Part shown: piece after piece, positions 1 through 11,205 of the stretch | How positions within the stretch are numbered: the stretch's first letter is position 1 | How the letters are laid out: every line of letters starts with the position of its first letter | Source of the DNA: Rosa chinensis | Taxonomy: Eukaryota; Streptophyta; Magnoliopsida; Rosales; Rosaceae | Length of the DNA: 64,000 nucleotides | NCBI RefSeq assembly: GCF_002994745.2 | Contig: NC_037092.1 | Span: 82,690,824 to 82,754,823, forward strand | Direction of reading: 5' to 3' | Notes under the pieces: model-generated | Database searches by the model: none | What the model was told of the DNA's origin: nothing | Seen by the model: the letters and a program-made list of their open reading frames with translations, nothing else | Made by a program: the position numbers and the translations under genes

Positions 1-314
1 TGGGTATCTACTGCATGTTGGGTGATGGGTTGGTCTAACTCGCGCATGCGCTGGTCAGTCTTCGCTTGTTCCCTTTCAAAATCAGCGAGTATAAACTGGC
101 GGTGATTTTCAATGTTCTCCATGATGATTGCGAACCTCACCTCCGAGGTCGCTCCTTCTGGAATAGGCTTCGCGACAAAAGCCTCTATTCCTCCACTTTC
201 CACTGTATTAGGAACAGCGGTAGCGACAACATTGACGGCAGCGCCGGCTTGTTGAGTAGTAACATTCTGGCCCTCAGTAGTGGCCGGGTGATTCTCTTCC
301 CGTTCAGTAGACAT
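1..314 (-). CDS. Ty3-type retrotransposon gag, N-terminal part (partial)
   Basis: An open frame starts at an ATG on the minus strand at 314 and runs 104 codons to the window edge without a stop. It begins MSTEREENHPATTEG and contains an alanine/valine-rich stretch, then a charged helix (residues about 70-100, with VRFAIIMENIENHRQF). I infer gag from its place directly downstream of a primer-site-like sequence and an LTR on the same strand, not from a recognised domain. The rest of the element lies left of the window. It could also be the first ORF of a non-autonomous element. Confidence 0.6.
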   Translation of the reverse strand, partial: MSTEREENHPATTEGQNVTTQQAGAAVNVVATAVPNTVESGGIEAFVAKPIPEGATSEVRFAIIMENIENHRQFILADFEREQAKTDQRMRELDQPITQHAVDT

Positions 315-500
315 GTCGGACGATTGAGCAGGATGAGAGAATCGTTGAATTACTTGTTCTTCAGAAAGACCACGACAGTCCGTGCGAGAGTGCGGTCTGT
401 AACTGGAGGTCTTGTGTCTTGAGCAGTTAGCGTAAACCTTTTGGTAAGGGTTTTCGCTTGACTTCCCAATGGCTGCGTTCACGAAGAGACACTATTATAG

Positions 501-521
501 GTCCCACTGGGCGTGCCAAAA
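501..521 (-). other. Primer-binding-site-like sequence of the Ty3 element
   Basis: Directly after the LTR end (CA on the minus strand at 523-522) the minus strand reads TTTTGGCACGCCCAGTGGGA. This resembles the TTTGGCRC...GGTGGGG block that follows the LTR in many plant Ty3 elements. I did not match it to a specific tRNA. The stretch 315-500 between it and gag is untranslated leader, with nothing else visible. Confidence 0.5.
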
Positions 522-1345
522 TGTTTGACGCGTAAATCCTGTAGGGGTGCAAACTGTCTCTTTTGAGCGTGTGATTGCGCAGGTGTGCCAGCACCGTGGG
601 GTGCAGTCGTCGGGGTAGTCCCTTGACCTGACTTCTTCTTCAAGCGCTGTGGACGAGGAGAGCACCAACCTCGCCACAGGGTTCTTCTCTAGCTTTTCGG
701 GAAAGGACTTTTACCTTACGGATAAGGACTTTGGGTGTGATCTCTTCGATCACCAAATCGATACTCAACGTTGTAGGTTGAGCAGAGCAATCACTGGGAA
801 ATCTTGAGAAAGCACGGGGTTTGCTAAAGCGTATCTTTAGCTTCGCTGGGTTGCGAGGGCGTTACCCTTACTTCGCTGGTAGTATCTATGGCAGTAGTAC
901 TAGCAGTCGGCTCGCGAGGAGACTAGGACTGGAAGCACGGTCGCCGGGTTGATCTGGTGATGCTGACAGTTGGCTCTTGGAGAGATTAGGACTGGCGCGC
1001 GGTCACCGGGTTTCAACGAGGTTGAAGGTTTCCTCCGAGGAGGCTTTGTAATCGCTGGGATTAGTTGATTTGAGAGAGGTCCTCCTTCTGTCCTTGAACC
1101 CTAGTATTTATACCTAGGGCTTTGACTGTTCCTTGCTATAGCAGGATTATTGATTGAAGTTTCCTATTTAATCTCTGCTACTTGATTCCAATAAGGTTTC
1201 GTTTTCCCTATGGATTACGGAATGGGCGAAGCTGTAACCCAAACCCAAGTAGGCTTATTTTTGGGCCGCAGGTATCGGCCCGCTGTGCTAAATCCACTAA
1301 AAGATCTTGCCAAAATTACTTTTGGGCTCAAACAGGTGCAACGTG
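522..1345 (-). mobile_element. 5' LTR of a Ty3-type element
   Basis: The inner end (522) is clear: the LTR ends CA and is followed by the primer-site-like block. A TATA box (TATAAATAC, minus strand, 1112-1104) marks the promoter, so about 580 bp of R-U5 lies downstream. The outer end is uncertain: no TSD or partner LTR is in the window, and LINE-like coding appears from about 1345. The LTR may stop anywhere between about 1140 and 1345. A Ty3 lineage is inferred from the primer-site block only. Confidence 0.6.
1104..1112 (-). promoter_or_regulatory. TATA box in Ty3 LTR
   Basis: TATAAATAC on the minus strand, flanked by the palindrome-like CCTAGG/CCTAG, inside the LTR upstream of the gag leader. 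Confidence 0.5.
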
Positions 1346-1937
1346 TACTATCCATGACACTCTGGATTATGGGTTTGGAGACCACTCTGAAGCAGTCAAG
1401 CAACACCCTTTGCCATATGTTATTCTTGATGACTCCCATGCCCATGCCATTATGGTAGCTGCTGCGGCTCCAGATCATGAGCCAGAACATGAGCCACTTG
1501 TCCATCCTCAGGTGAATCCCTAGGAGGGGCTGCAAGATGATGATTTAGCTGCCAATGATGAATTAGACCCAGAGCTTGATGATGATGAAGACGTGGAGGA
1601 AGAGATAGAAGTGGTTGAGGTGAGTTCTGATTCTTCAACCTCTACTTTATCTATGGACTCTGCTAGTTCGATAATCACATCAAACACAGTTGAGTCTATT
1701 TATAATCCATATGCCGCCTCTTATAATGATTTCTTAATCCCATATCAATTTATGAATCATGCTTCTTTTCACTCTGTTAAGGATGATGATGAGATCAATA
1801 ATGGCAATACTGTGGCTCTGATTGATGACTCTAGTCAAATGGGATCCTCTGCTCTATCTCGTAACATTAGAAAACGAGGACGAGAAGATATTGATAACTT
1901 TGGTGCAAAACCTTCTTCTGTAAATATGTCTGAATGA
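1346..1937 (+). pseudogene. LINE ORF1, C-terminal acidic part
   Basis: One frame from about 1346 to a stop after 1934, interrupted by a TAG near 1520. The protein is rich in D/E (a run of aspartates and glutamates near 1570-1610) and S/T, and ends with a basic KRGRED stretch. It lies directly before an ORF2 start, as expected for ORF1 of plant L1 elements. The nucleic-acid-binding part of ORF1 is not visible here. Confidence 0.5.
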
Positions 1938-2715
1938 GCATCATGTGTTGGAACTGTCGTGGCTGTTCACGACAAGGTTTTATGTCGTAAACTACCTTTT
2001 TGAGATCTTTGCTGGCTTTTGACTTCTTTTGTCTGTTAGATACTAGGTTAACTAATGATGCAGCAAAGAGTTTGGCTGATAAACTACTGTTTTGTAAATA
2101 TGTCTCCATCCCTGCTGATGGGTAATTTGGTGGCTTGCTTTGTTGTGGAATACTTCAGTATTTAATGTGAATGTGTTGGTTCCTCACTCTGACTTTATTC
2201 ATTGTCATATTATGCATATCCCATCTAGTTCCCAATGTCATATTACGTTTTTTTACATGTATCCCCAAAAGCATAAACAACTAGAATTGTGGAATGGATT
2301 GTGTGTGTTGCATACCAATGTCAATGATCAGTGGATCCTTCTTGGCGATTTTAATTGTATATTAAACTTGACTGAAAAATCTGGTGGTGTTAGCAGAACT
2401 AATAAATATATGATACACTTTAGGGAGTTTCTTAATAAAGCTGGGTTAATTTCTCTTCCTTACACAAGTAATGCTTTTACTTGGACCAATAAACAACATA
2501 ATGATGATCGTATTTGTGAAAGGTTAGATCGAGCCTTAGCTAACAGTTCAGCATTGTCCTTGTTTCCTCATATCACACTTAATAATTTGCCAATTGCTGG
2601 ATCCGATCATGATCCCATATTGTTGTCTTTCAACCCCCCAATTACTAAGAAACGTCGAGCCTTTAGGTTAGAGGCTATGTGGCTTCACCATCCAGACTTT
2701 CTAAACATAGTTTAG
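1934..2715 (+). pseudogene. LINE ORF2 endonuclease domain (APE type)
   Basis: The start ATG at 1934 gives MSIMCWNCRGCSRQGF, the typical beginning of plant LINE ORF2 (WNCRG). Stops and a frameshift follow, then the frame at 2140-2715 carries LLGDFNCIL (GDFN), ERLDRALAN and GSDHDPILL (SDH), the conserved APE-type endonuclease motifs that nick target DNA. The N-terminal third is degraded, so the domain is non-functional. Confidence 0.85.
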
Positions 2716-2835
2716 ACTACTTGGAGGTTTCCATCCGTGGGGACTTCCATAGAGAATTTTCCGTCAAAAGCCAATGCTTTTCAAGCACTAGATATAACTT
2801 GAAATGCTTCTACATTTGGTAATCTTTTTCAACAT

Positions 2836-4096
2836 ATGAGACAGTTACATAGGCAGATTCAGCACATTCAAAGCTATCGACCAGGTACTTCTCCTCCTCC
2901 TAATGGCTCTCTTGAATTTTCCTTAATCTCTCAACTTGAATCGTTGTTTCGGGATGAAGAATTGTTTTGGGCTCAACGTGCTAAAACTAATTGGTTACAA
3001 CTAGGTGACAAAAATGCAAGATTTTTTCAAATGAAAGCTACTGTTCGTAGGAAAAAGAATCAAATCTTACGCATTAGTGATGATCTCAATAATTGGACCA
3101 ATGATCAAGATCATATTGCTTCGATCCTTATCAATGCTTTTCAAAAACGTTTTACGTCTTCTACCACTCCTTCTCATGCGTTATCATCTTTTCTCTCATT
3201 TATCCAACCTTGCATTTCTGAGCATGATAATGTCTCGTTATTGGCTCCGGTCTCATTGGATGATGTTTTTAAGGCAGTTCATAGTATTGGAGCTTTGAAA
3301 GCCCCAGGTCCAGATGGTCTGTCTGCTATTTTTTTCCACACTTTTTGGCACCAAGTCAAGGATTCTTTATTTCAGTTAGTCTCTGATTTCTTTTCTTCGA
3401 ACATTGATTTGTCTCTCATAAATCGTACTAACCTTGTTCTTATCCTAAAGACTGAGCACCCAGAAATTGTGAACCACTATCGACCAATAAGTCTTTGTAT
3501 TATGAAGATCGTGGTAACCAGGCTTCGCCCTTTACTAGTTAGGTGTACGTATCTCTCCGAACCAAGGTGGCTTTACCCCCGGTAAGTCTATTCATGATAA
3601 CATTCTTATTGCGCATGAATTATTTTAGTCTTTTAATAAGAAACGTGGTAGGATGGGGTGTATGGCAATTAAAATTGACTTGGAGAAAGCTTATGATTTT
3701 CTCAATTGGGATTATTTGTTCGCTTGTCTACAGGCCTTTGGTTTTTCTGATCAATGTATAAGTCTAATAAAAAATTGTCTCACTACTATCTCTTTTTCAA
3801 TCCTCCTTAATGGTTGCCCGCATGGTTCGTTTAAGCCTAATAGAGGGATTCGTCAGGGCGACCCTCTTTCACCCTACTTATTTATTCTTGCTATGGAGCC
3901 TTTTATTCAGAGTCTAAATTCCCTTGCTACTAAATCTAAATCACATGTTGGTCTTTTGACTTCTACCCATGGTTTTAAGGTTTCTAATTTTATGTTTGCG
4001 GATGATTGTCTTATTTTTGCTAAAACTTCTCATTCTGCGGCAACAAATTTTTTACGTACCTTAACTCTTTTTTTTAAGCTTCTAGCCAGCACATAA
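2836..4096 (+). pseudogene. LINE ORF2 reverse transcriptase domain
   Basis: Broken non-LTR reverse transcriptase. The frame at 2836-3585 holds LQLGDKNARFFQ, APGPDGLSAIFF and NHYRPISLCI. The frame at 3653-4096 holds IKIDLEKAYDFLNWDYL (first catalytic Asp), RGIRQGDPLSPYLFIL and FADDCLIFAK (the FADD form of the YxDD active site). A frameshift near 3540-3650 separates the two. The thumb and C-terminal part continues briefly after the copia insertion (11024-11160). Confidence 0.9.
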
Positions 4097-4115
4097 ATTA
4101 TCATAAGTTCACTGT

Positions 4116-4343
4116 TGTTGTAAATGATAATGACTATTCATGCAATAGGTATTGCTTAATGTATGCGATTGACAGACTCATAATGTATGTGATTGACAGA
4201 CTCGTAATGCGTGCGATTGACATATTTGTAATGTCCGATTGATTAGTATAGCTATTATGTATTGCCTTTTGTATACATGATGTAACCGTATATAAACCTC
4301 ATGGTGAGATGAATACAATACAATTATCCAATTCTCTACAACA
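4116..4343 (+). repeat. 5' LTR of copia element 1
   Basis: 228 bp, TG...CA. It contains about three and a half copies of a 24-bp tandem subrepeat (AATGTATGCGATTGACAGAC plus CTCGT-like ends) in U3 and a TATA box (GTATATAAACC) near the 3' end. Directly followed by ACGTTATCAGCACGA, the likely primer-binding region. Confidence 0.93.
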
Positions 4344-5103
4344 CGTTATCAGCACGACACTCTAACCCAAGCCCTAGCCAGAAAAAAAACCCTAACACTC
4401 GAAATTTCTTTCACCAAAAACTGCCGCAAGCTCCTAGCCCTTGCTAGCCATACCGTGCGCTTCTCCTGCAGTCCTTGAGCACCCGTGTACCTCCTACTGC
4501 CCCTGCAGCATCTTCGCACGCCTGCTGCCCCTACAGCATAGCAGCACGCTCTTTTCTGTGCAGATTAGCCTGTTTGCACCCCCCAAACATCTTGATCAGG
4601 ACCTCAGATCAAAATCCTTCCTTCATCAAAGTTGTTCGTCTTTGCCTCTTATATATGACCTCCAAATTTCAGCCCTATTGGAGTCGTTTTGAGATCTGTA
4701 CACAATTCGAATTAGGAGTTGTTCAGAAGCGAATCTGCTCCGAATTTCAACAAGGAAGTTTTAAAGATTAAAGTTCATGCTTTCTGGTCTTTTAAATTCC
4801 TTTATTTTCTGCAGGATTTTCAATATACGAACATGGGTTCGATTATTTAATAAAGCGAAATTGTGGGGATTCACGCTTAACGAACTAAGAGTGTTCGTAT
4901 GAACTAAGAGTGTTCATAATGCTCGGACTAAGAGCATCTGTAAGCATCAAATTGTGACCATATTAAAACATTATTGTTTGGTCTAATCCAAAAGAGATTC
5001 TTGGAAATTGTTTTCTTGGTAGCATAGCTCGGAAATCTTATTATTTTAGTTTTCGTGGAAGTTTAGCTCCGAAACTAATATATCTTCTCTTCTTATTTTC
5101 AGG
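4344..5103 (+). other. Copia element 1 leader
   Basis: Untranslated region between the 5' LTR and gag. It opens with a CGTTATCAGCACGAC block (likely primer site; tRNA not assigned). Around 4880-4950 short repeats of GAACTAAGAGTGTTCRTA-like sequence occur. The ORFs here are low-complexity and I do not regard them as genes. Confidence 0.5.
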
Positions 5104-6204
5104 ATGTCGAATGAACCTAGACTCGACTTTCCCATGCTTGACTCAACAGGCTCGGATTAACACAGTTGGGTAACCGATGTTGAGAACCACCTCACTTCAG
5201 ATGGAATATTACCCATAATCCAGGCACCTAACCTGGATCGTGTGTTCGTACGAACACCTACAAAGCATGCTCAAATACTTATCCTGATGCGACTCCATAT
5301 GGACAAGGCACTCAGATTTGAGTATATTTCGATCAATGATGCAAGAGAGCTATGGGTAACGCTAGAAGAGCGCTTTGGCAATGTCCAAGATTCCCTCCTC
5401 CCTAACTTGAAGGTTCAATGGAACAATCTGCGCTTTGCTGATTTCAAGTCTGTTGCTGAATATAATTCAGAAGCTCTTCGCCTACAGTCCATGTTGAGGT
5501 TTTGTGGACAACCTGTCACAGAGCAAGAGCTAATTGAGAAAACTCTCTCCACCTTCCCCGTTTCAGCCATTGTGGTATCAAAGCAATACCGCACTGAAGT
5601 CAATGATGGACGAATCATGAGGTTTCATCAGCTTATCAATCTCATATCTGTAGTTGAGAAACATGATAACATACTCGTGAGGAATTATAATTCAAGGCCC
5701 ATTGGAACTAAAAGCGTTCATGAGGCGAATTATAATGCACCCAAAAGAGGGCGCAAGGACCAGAACCCTAAGAATAAGGGATATGAGGGACGTATGGGTC
5801 CATATAACCACCCTAATAAGGAAGGAAACCGCAGGTTTGGTGCGGATACACGTGGTGGCAATGCCACAAGTGGGAGAGGTGGTTGTAGTCTCTTTGGTCG
5901 TGGTGGTGGCGCCATGGCTCGTGGTGGTGGCACCAACCCTCCTAGGGAACGCCCACAACGTGCAGCTCAGTTAAAGGGAGGAAACCACAATGACATGTGC
6001 CATCGATGTGGATCAAGTGAGCATTGGTTCAAGCAATGCAAGACAAGCGAGCAACTAGCTTCAAGATACAGGGCATACAGGGACCTGAGGGAGCAAGAAG
6101 TGTACCTTGCAGAAGAAGAAGAAAATGGTGGAGACATCCATCTCACCATAGAGGACTTCAAAGCTGACGATGAAGTGCACAAGGATGCCGCAGACTTTGA
6201 TTAG
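5104..6204 (+). pseudogene. Copia element 1 gag
   Basis: The start ATG at 5104 follows the leader. An in-frame TAA at 5158-5160 (codon 19) interrupts the frame, which then stays open to 6204 (320 further codons). It holds a UBN2-type gag region (LWVTLEERFGN, LKVQWNNLRF, EKTLSTFP), a Gly-rich RGGG stretch and a CCHC zinc knuckle (CHRCGSSEHWFKQC). Gag forms the particle and binds element RNA. A 363-bp non-coding stretch (6205-6567) separates it from pol. Confidence 0.88.
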
Positions 6205-6567
6205 ATTAGTCCTTTTATTTTTCAAGAATTTTTGTAATGGCAATATGCCTTAGTCAATAAATGTCAATTGTATTAAACTCTTTCTTATGTGGTGCACCCA
6301 ATGAAATATGATGTCTAGGAAAGTCATTGAGATTAATGGTACTTAAGAGACCTCGCTCCACTAACATCTCTCTCTACTTTCCTGGTCATATTTGATTGGA
6401 GTTACCAAACGGATAGAATGACTACAATGTGTCTTAGTTTGATTTTATTTTGGATTAGACTTTTTGGGACCTTTGATGTAATCATTGACTATCTTTATTA
6501 ATAAAGTATCGTATTATTATTCGATGTCATGGACATGTTTTAATTCCAAACTTTATTATTTTTCAGT

Positions 6568-9048
6568 ATGTTTCCTGGAGAGTTGGAATGCCTTGTTGAT
6601 AGTGGCACCACACATACTATATTGCGACATAGGCAACTATTTCGATGGATGACGCCTAGTCGATCTTCTGTGACTACGATGGCTAGACCTTCACAATTGA
6701 TTCATGGTCAAGGACCAGCTCAATTTATATTGCCAAATGGCATAAGTATTAAAGTCACCGAAGCTCTATATGCTCCTAGGGCTGGAAGGACCATATTGAG
6801 TTTTAAAGATATAAGAGCCAATGGTTTTCATGTGGAAACACATTGTGAGAATGGACAAGAGTTCATTTGCATCACCTCTAATGACTATGGAAATAAACGA
6901 GTATTAGAGAAACTTATGGATCGATCTAGTGGGTTGTATGCAACCACTATTCAAATTATTGAATCCAACCATGTCATGAGAGATGACTTATGGGATTCTG
7001 ACACAAATAGGCTTTGGCATGACCGTTTGGGACACCCAGGTCGTGATATGATGATCCGTATGTTAAAGACTTCACACGGACATCCATTTTTCAAAACGAA
7101 AAGAAGTCAGAACCAAAATTCGATCCAAGGTAGGGCTGGCGCCGCCTACCCCCTACGGCCCAAAAGTGGTATTGACGCCACCAATACCTCCTTGGTTCCT
7201 TTTCTACTTCTAAAGTCAATTGTGACTTCGTGGATCAACCGGATACTTCCCTGGTTGCTTCTAAAGCCATCTTTCGTTTTGCAAAACCTACTCTTTAGCA
7301 AAATTAGGATCGAGACCATCCTATGCAAAGGACACTAAAGAAAATATTCCATTCTTACAAAGAATCCAAGGTGATATTTGTGGACCTATTCAACCAATTT
7401 GCGGACCATTTAGATATTTTATGGTGTTGGTTGATGCATCGACACGATGGTCACATGTCATGCTATTGTCCACAAGAAATGCTGCATTTGCTAAACTCCT
7501 AGCTCAAATCATTAAATTAAGGGCTCACCACCCTGATCATCCCATTAAGTCAATTCGTCTTGACAATGCTGGAGAGTTTACATCAAAAATGTTTGATGAC
7601 TATTGCATGTCCATTGGGATTGAGGTTGAACACCCTGTTCCTCATGTTCACACCCAAAATGGTCTCACAGAAGCTGCCATTAAAAGACTTTAAATGGTCT
7701 CTAGAGCATTGGTTATGCGCACCAATCTCCCTGTTTCTGCTTAGGGCTATGCAATATTGCATGCAGCTGTGCTCATTCGTCTGAGACCTATTGCCACTCC
7801 ACCCTTTTCTGCATCCTAGATGGTTATTGGATATGAGCCTGATGTCTCACACTTACACATATTTGGATGTACAATTTATGTGTCAATTGCGCCGCCACAG
7901 CGCACCAAAATAGGTCCTCAAAGACGATTAGGCATTTATGTTGGATATGACTCTCCAACCATTATCCGCTACTTAGAACCCTTGATAGGAGATCTATTTA
8001 CCTCTAGATTTGCAGATTGTCACTTTGATGAGACAATCTTCCTATCGTTAGGGGGAGATAGGAACAATAATGTTCAACAGGAACAATAGGAATTATCGTG
8101 GTCTGTCCCCACTTTGTCTCATCTTGATCCCAGAACCGCACAGTCCGAAATTGAAATGCGGAGAATTCTCAATCTTCAGAATGTAGCAGACTCTATGCCT
8201 GATGCGTTTTCTGATATCGCTAAAGTGACAAGATCACATATACCTACTGCAAACGTGCCTGCAAGGATTGATGTCCCTAAAAATCATGGACATGGCGCCA
8301 CCCCTAGGGGTATTGGGCATGGCGCCTCCACCACTAATAGTGATGGCAATGTGGCTCAGGCCCGGTTCCCAACAAGGAAACGTGGGAGGCCTAAAGCTTC
8401 GATGGATTCTCACCCGAGAAAGAAAGCGAGTTTGGCACAGAAGGATCCATTAATCATCGACATAAATAACCCGTCTCATGAAGATATTCCGGATTATGGT
8501 TATGTCCAAGAGACATCATTGGGGGACGCTCCAATGTTAGAACCAATTCCAGGGAATAGGGAGATCTCCATGAATTACACTAGTGTACATGAGACATTGA
8601 ATCGAAATTCTATTATCCTTGATGATGTGTTTGCATATTCTATTGCTCAAGGAATTATAGAACACGATGATATCGAACCTCGCTCCGTTGAGGAATGTCA
8701 ACGAAGAGCATATTGGCCTAAATGGAAAGATGTAATCCAGGTTGAATTGGATTCACTAACAAAGAGACAGGTATTTGGGCCTATAACGCTGACACCCCCA
8801 AGTATAAAGCCTGTTGGCCATAAATGGGTCTTCGTTAGAAAGCGTAATGAGAAAAATGAGGTTATTAGATATAAAGCCCGTCTTGTGGCGCAAGGTTTCT
8901 CACAACGCCCTAGAATCGACTACGAGGAGACATATTCTCTCGTAATGGACGTTATAACGTTCCGCTACCTTGTCAGCTTGATAGTTTACGAAAAACTTGA
9001 CATGCAGCTTATGGATGTGGTTACAGCATATCTCTATGGGGATCTAGA

Positions 9049-9092
<44 letters not shown>

Positions 9093-10376
9093 AGTGGCTC
9101 TAAACCACGGAGCGCTTTTTCAATAAGATTGAGACGCTCACTATATGGATTGAAACAATTCGGATGGATGTGGTATAACCGTCTAAGTGACTACTTGATT
9201 GGGAAGGGATATGTCAACAATCAAATATGCCAATGCGTGTTTATAAAGAGGACAAGTTCCGGATTTGCAATTGTAGCAGTTTATGTCGATGACATGAACC
9301 TAATTGGAACCCTAGATGAGTTAAAGGAAACTGCTAAGTACTTGAAATCTGAATTTGAGATGAAAGATCTTGGGAAAACACAGTTTTGCCTTGGACTAGA
9401 ACTCGAGCACCGTAGTGATTGAATTATGATCCATCAATCAGCATATACTCAAAAATTATTAAGGCGCTTTAATGAAGATAAAGCAAAGCCTGTGAGTACT
9501 CCCATGATCGATCGTAGTCTTGAGCCTAAAAAATATCCGTTTCGTCCAATGGATGAGGACGAAGACTTATTAGAGGCTGAAGTGCCCTATTTAAGTGCAA
9601 TAGGCGCATGCTTGTACTTAGCTCAATGCACAAGACCGGACATCTCATTCGCAGTGAACTTGTTAGCTCGACACAGTTCTGCGCCAACACGTCGCCATTG
9701 GATAGGCATAAATACAATCTTTCGATACTTAAGAGGTACGATTGATATGGACTTGTTCTATCCCTACAAAGAGAAAAGAAATAACGGAAGTGTGGGATCA
9801 GACTCCACAAGGCAAAACACCACCTTCCATGCTCCTCCTCCCTTCCATCAAAATGACAACGATATCTTGATGGGTTTTGCTGATGCAAGGTATCTCTCTG
9901 ACCCTCACAAAGGTGGCTCCCAAACGGGTTATGTCTTTACCATGGGAAGCACTACGATATCTTGAATAATCAATCTTGGCCTTCTGGTTGGGCCAACCAC
10001 TTTGGGCACGTGTTCCAAAATGAGGTCTACAAAGCAGACCCTTGTTGTTGCTTCCTTAAATCATGCAGAGATTATCGCTCTACATGAAGCCGTGTGAGAA
10101 TGCATATGGCTAAGGTCTATAGTTAGACACATTTGAGGAACTTGTGGTTTGAAGTCTACTACAGATGATCCTACATGCATTTATGAAGATAATGCAGCTT
10201 GTATTGAGCAAATAAAGTTAGGGTTCATCAAGGGCGACAACACCAAGCATATATCGCCTAAGTTCTTTTACAATCAGCAACAACAAACACTTCTAAATAT
10301 TGAAGTGAATCAAATCCGTTCAGAGGATAATGTAGCGGACTTGTTTAACAAGTCATTACCTAAATCCACCTTCTAG
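6568..10376 (+). pseudogene. Copia element 1 pol (protease, integrase, RT, RNase H)
   Basis: Broken polyprotein. 6568-7094: protease active site VDSGTTH and the pre-integrase motif LWHDRLGHPG. 7335-7690: integrase core (GDICGPI, VLVDASTRW, LDNAGEF). 7820-9050: integrase C-terminus (GYEPDVSHLHIFGCT) and RT start (GHKWVFVRK, KARLVAQGF, YEETYS). 9129-9422: RT with RRSLYGLKQ and AVYVDDMNL (YVDD active site). 9426-9965 and 10149-10376: RT thumb and RNase H (YEDNAACIE, TKHI). At least six stops or frameshifts, plus a TA microsatellite at 9052-9090, break the frame. Confidence 0.9.
9052..9090. repeat. (TA)n microsatellite inside RT coding region
   Basis: 39 bp of pure alternating AT, placed between AYLYGDLDS and RRSLYGLKQ of the RT. 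Related copia proteins carry an Asp-Ile-Tyr-Met stretch here (GATATATATATG-like), so the repeat probably grew from the coding sequence itself. Confidence 0.95.
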
Positions 10377-10795
10377 AACATGTGAAGAGCATCGGATTAA
10401 GAAAGTTATCCGAACTCCCATAATTGTAGAAATCAGGGGAAGACCTTGACATCAGGGGGAGGTATGATGTCTACATGTTCGATCTTGAAGAGTGAATGAC
10501 GTGTTGTGCTCTTTTTGCTCTTCGACCAGGGTTATTTTTATCCCACAGGGTTTTTGTTACCTGGCAAGATTTTTAGTGAGGCAACGATCAAAACGTCATC
10601 ACCGAGTTTGAACGGCACAAGGGGAGTGTCGAAGGATGTCGACTACTCCACATTCATGCGCGTTGTGCTCTTTTTCTCCTTCGACCAAGGTTGTTTTTTC
10701 CCACAGGGTTTTTATACTTAGCAAGGTTTTTGACCAGGCAACTTAGAAGCGCATAGCAGAGGCAACACTATTGACATGGAATATCCAAGGGGGAG
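10377..10795 (+). other. Copia element 1 3' untranslated region and polypurine tracts
   Basis: Holds two diverged direct repeats built around TCGACCARGGTT...CCCACAGGGTTTTT (about 10505-10580 and 10660-10735). A polypurine tract ends at the 3' LTR (CCAAGGGGGAG, 10785-10795). A second purine block (ATCAGGGGGAGG, near 10452) is also typical of copia 3' ends. Confidence 0.6.
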
Positions 10796-11023
10796 TGTTG
10801 TAAATGATAATGACTATTCATGCAATAGGTATTGCTTAATGTATGCGATTGACAGACTCGTAATGTATGCGATTGACAGACTCGTAATGCATGCGATTGA
10901 CATACTTGTAATGTGCGATTGATTAGTATAGCTATTATGTATTGCCTTTTGTATATATTATGTAACCCTATATAAACCTCATGGTGAGATGAATACAATA
11001 CAATTATCCAATTCTCTACAACA
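10796..11023 (+). repeat. 3' LTR of copia element 1
   Basis: 228 bp, same ends as the 5' LTR, 8 substitutions relative to it, none of them indels. Followed by the TSD copy ACTGT. Confidence 0.95.
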
Positions 11024-11154
11024 ACTGTTTATTTTTCCAACAATATTTCGGCCTCGGTAAAAAGAGATATTGCATGTTGTTTAGGTATTCAGCATAAATC
11101 TTCTATTGGTAGATATCTTGGTTTTCATAAAAGAGATTGCTTACAAGGAGTTGT

Positions 11155-11160
<6 letters not shown>
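11024..11160 (+). pseudogene. LINE RT fragment after the copia insertion
   Basis: Continues the RT frame interrupted at 4115: a VFFSNN-like motif, SVKRDIACCLGIQ and SIGRYLGF, the conserved region downstream of the FADD motif in plant LINEs. It ends at an (AC)n microsatellite, after which no LINE similarity is visible. The LINE is therefore 3'-incomplete. Confidence 0.8.

Positions 11161-11200
<40 letters not shown>
11161..11200. repeat. (AC)20 microsatellite
   Basis: Forty bases of perfect AC dinucleotide at the point where LINE similarity stops. Confidence 0.97.

Positions 11201-11205
<5 letters not shown>

Larger units (their letters stand above)
1346..4115 (+). mobile_element. L1-type LINE, 5' and central part
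   Basis: Non-LTR retrotransposon remains on the plus strand, in the order ORF1 tail, endonuclease, reverse transcriptase. The element is degenerate, with several frameshifts and stops. It is cut at 4115 by a copia element and resumes at 11024. Across that gap the sequence joins at the TSD ACTGT into one reading frame typical of a LINE RT (…HKFTVVFSNN…VKRDIACCLG…). The left end abuts the Ty3 LTR, which probably removed the LINE 5' end. Confidence 0.85.
4116..11023 (+). mobile_element. Ty1/copia LTR retrotransposon, full length but defective
   Basis: Two 228-bp LTRs (4116-4343, 10796-11023) begin TGTTGTA and end TACAACA. A 5-bp target duplication ACTGT is present at 4111-4115 and 11024-11028. 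Gene order is gag, protease, integrase, RT, RNase H, as in copia. By eye the LTRs differ at 8 of 228 sites (3.5%). At the commonly used plant LTR rate of 1.3e-8 per site per year this is roughly 1.3 million years. Multiple stops and frameshifts make it non-autonomous today. It inserted into the LINE RT gene. Confidence 0.95.
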
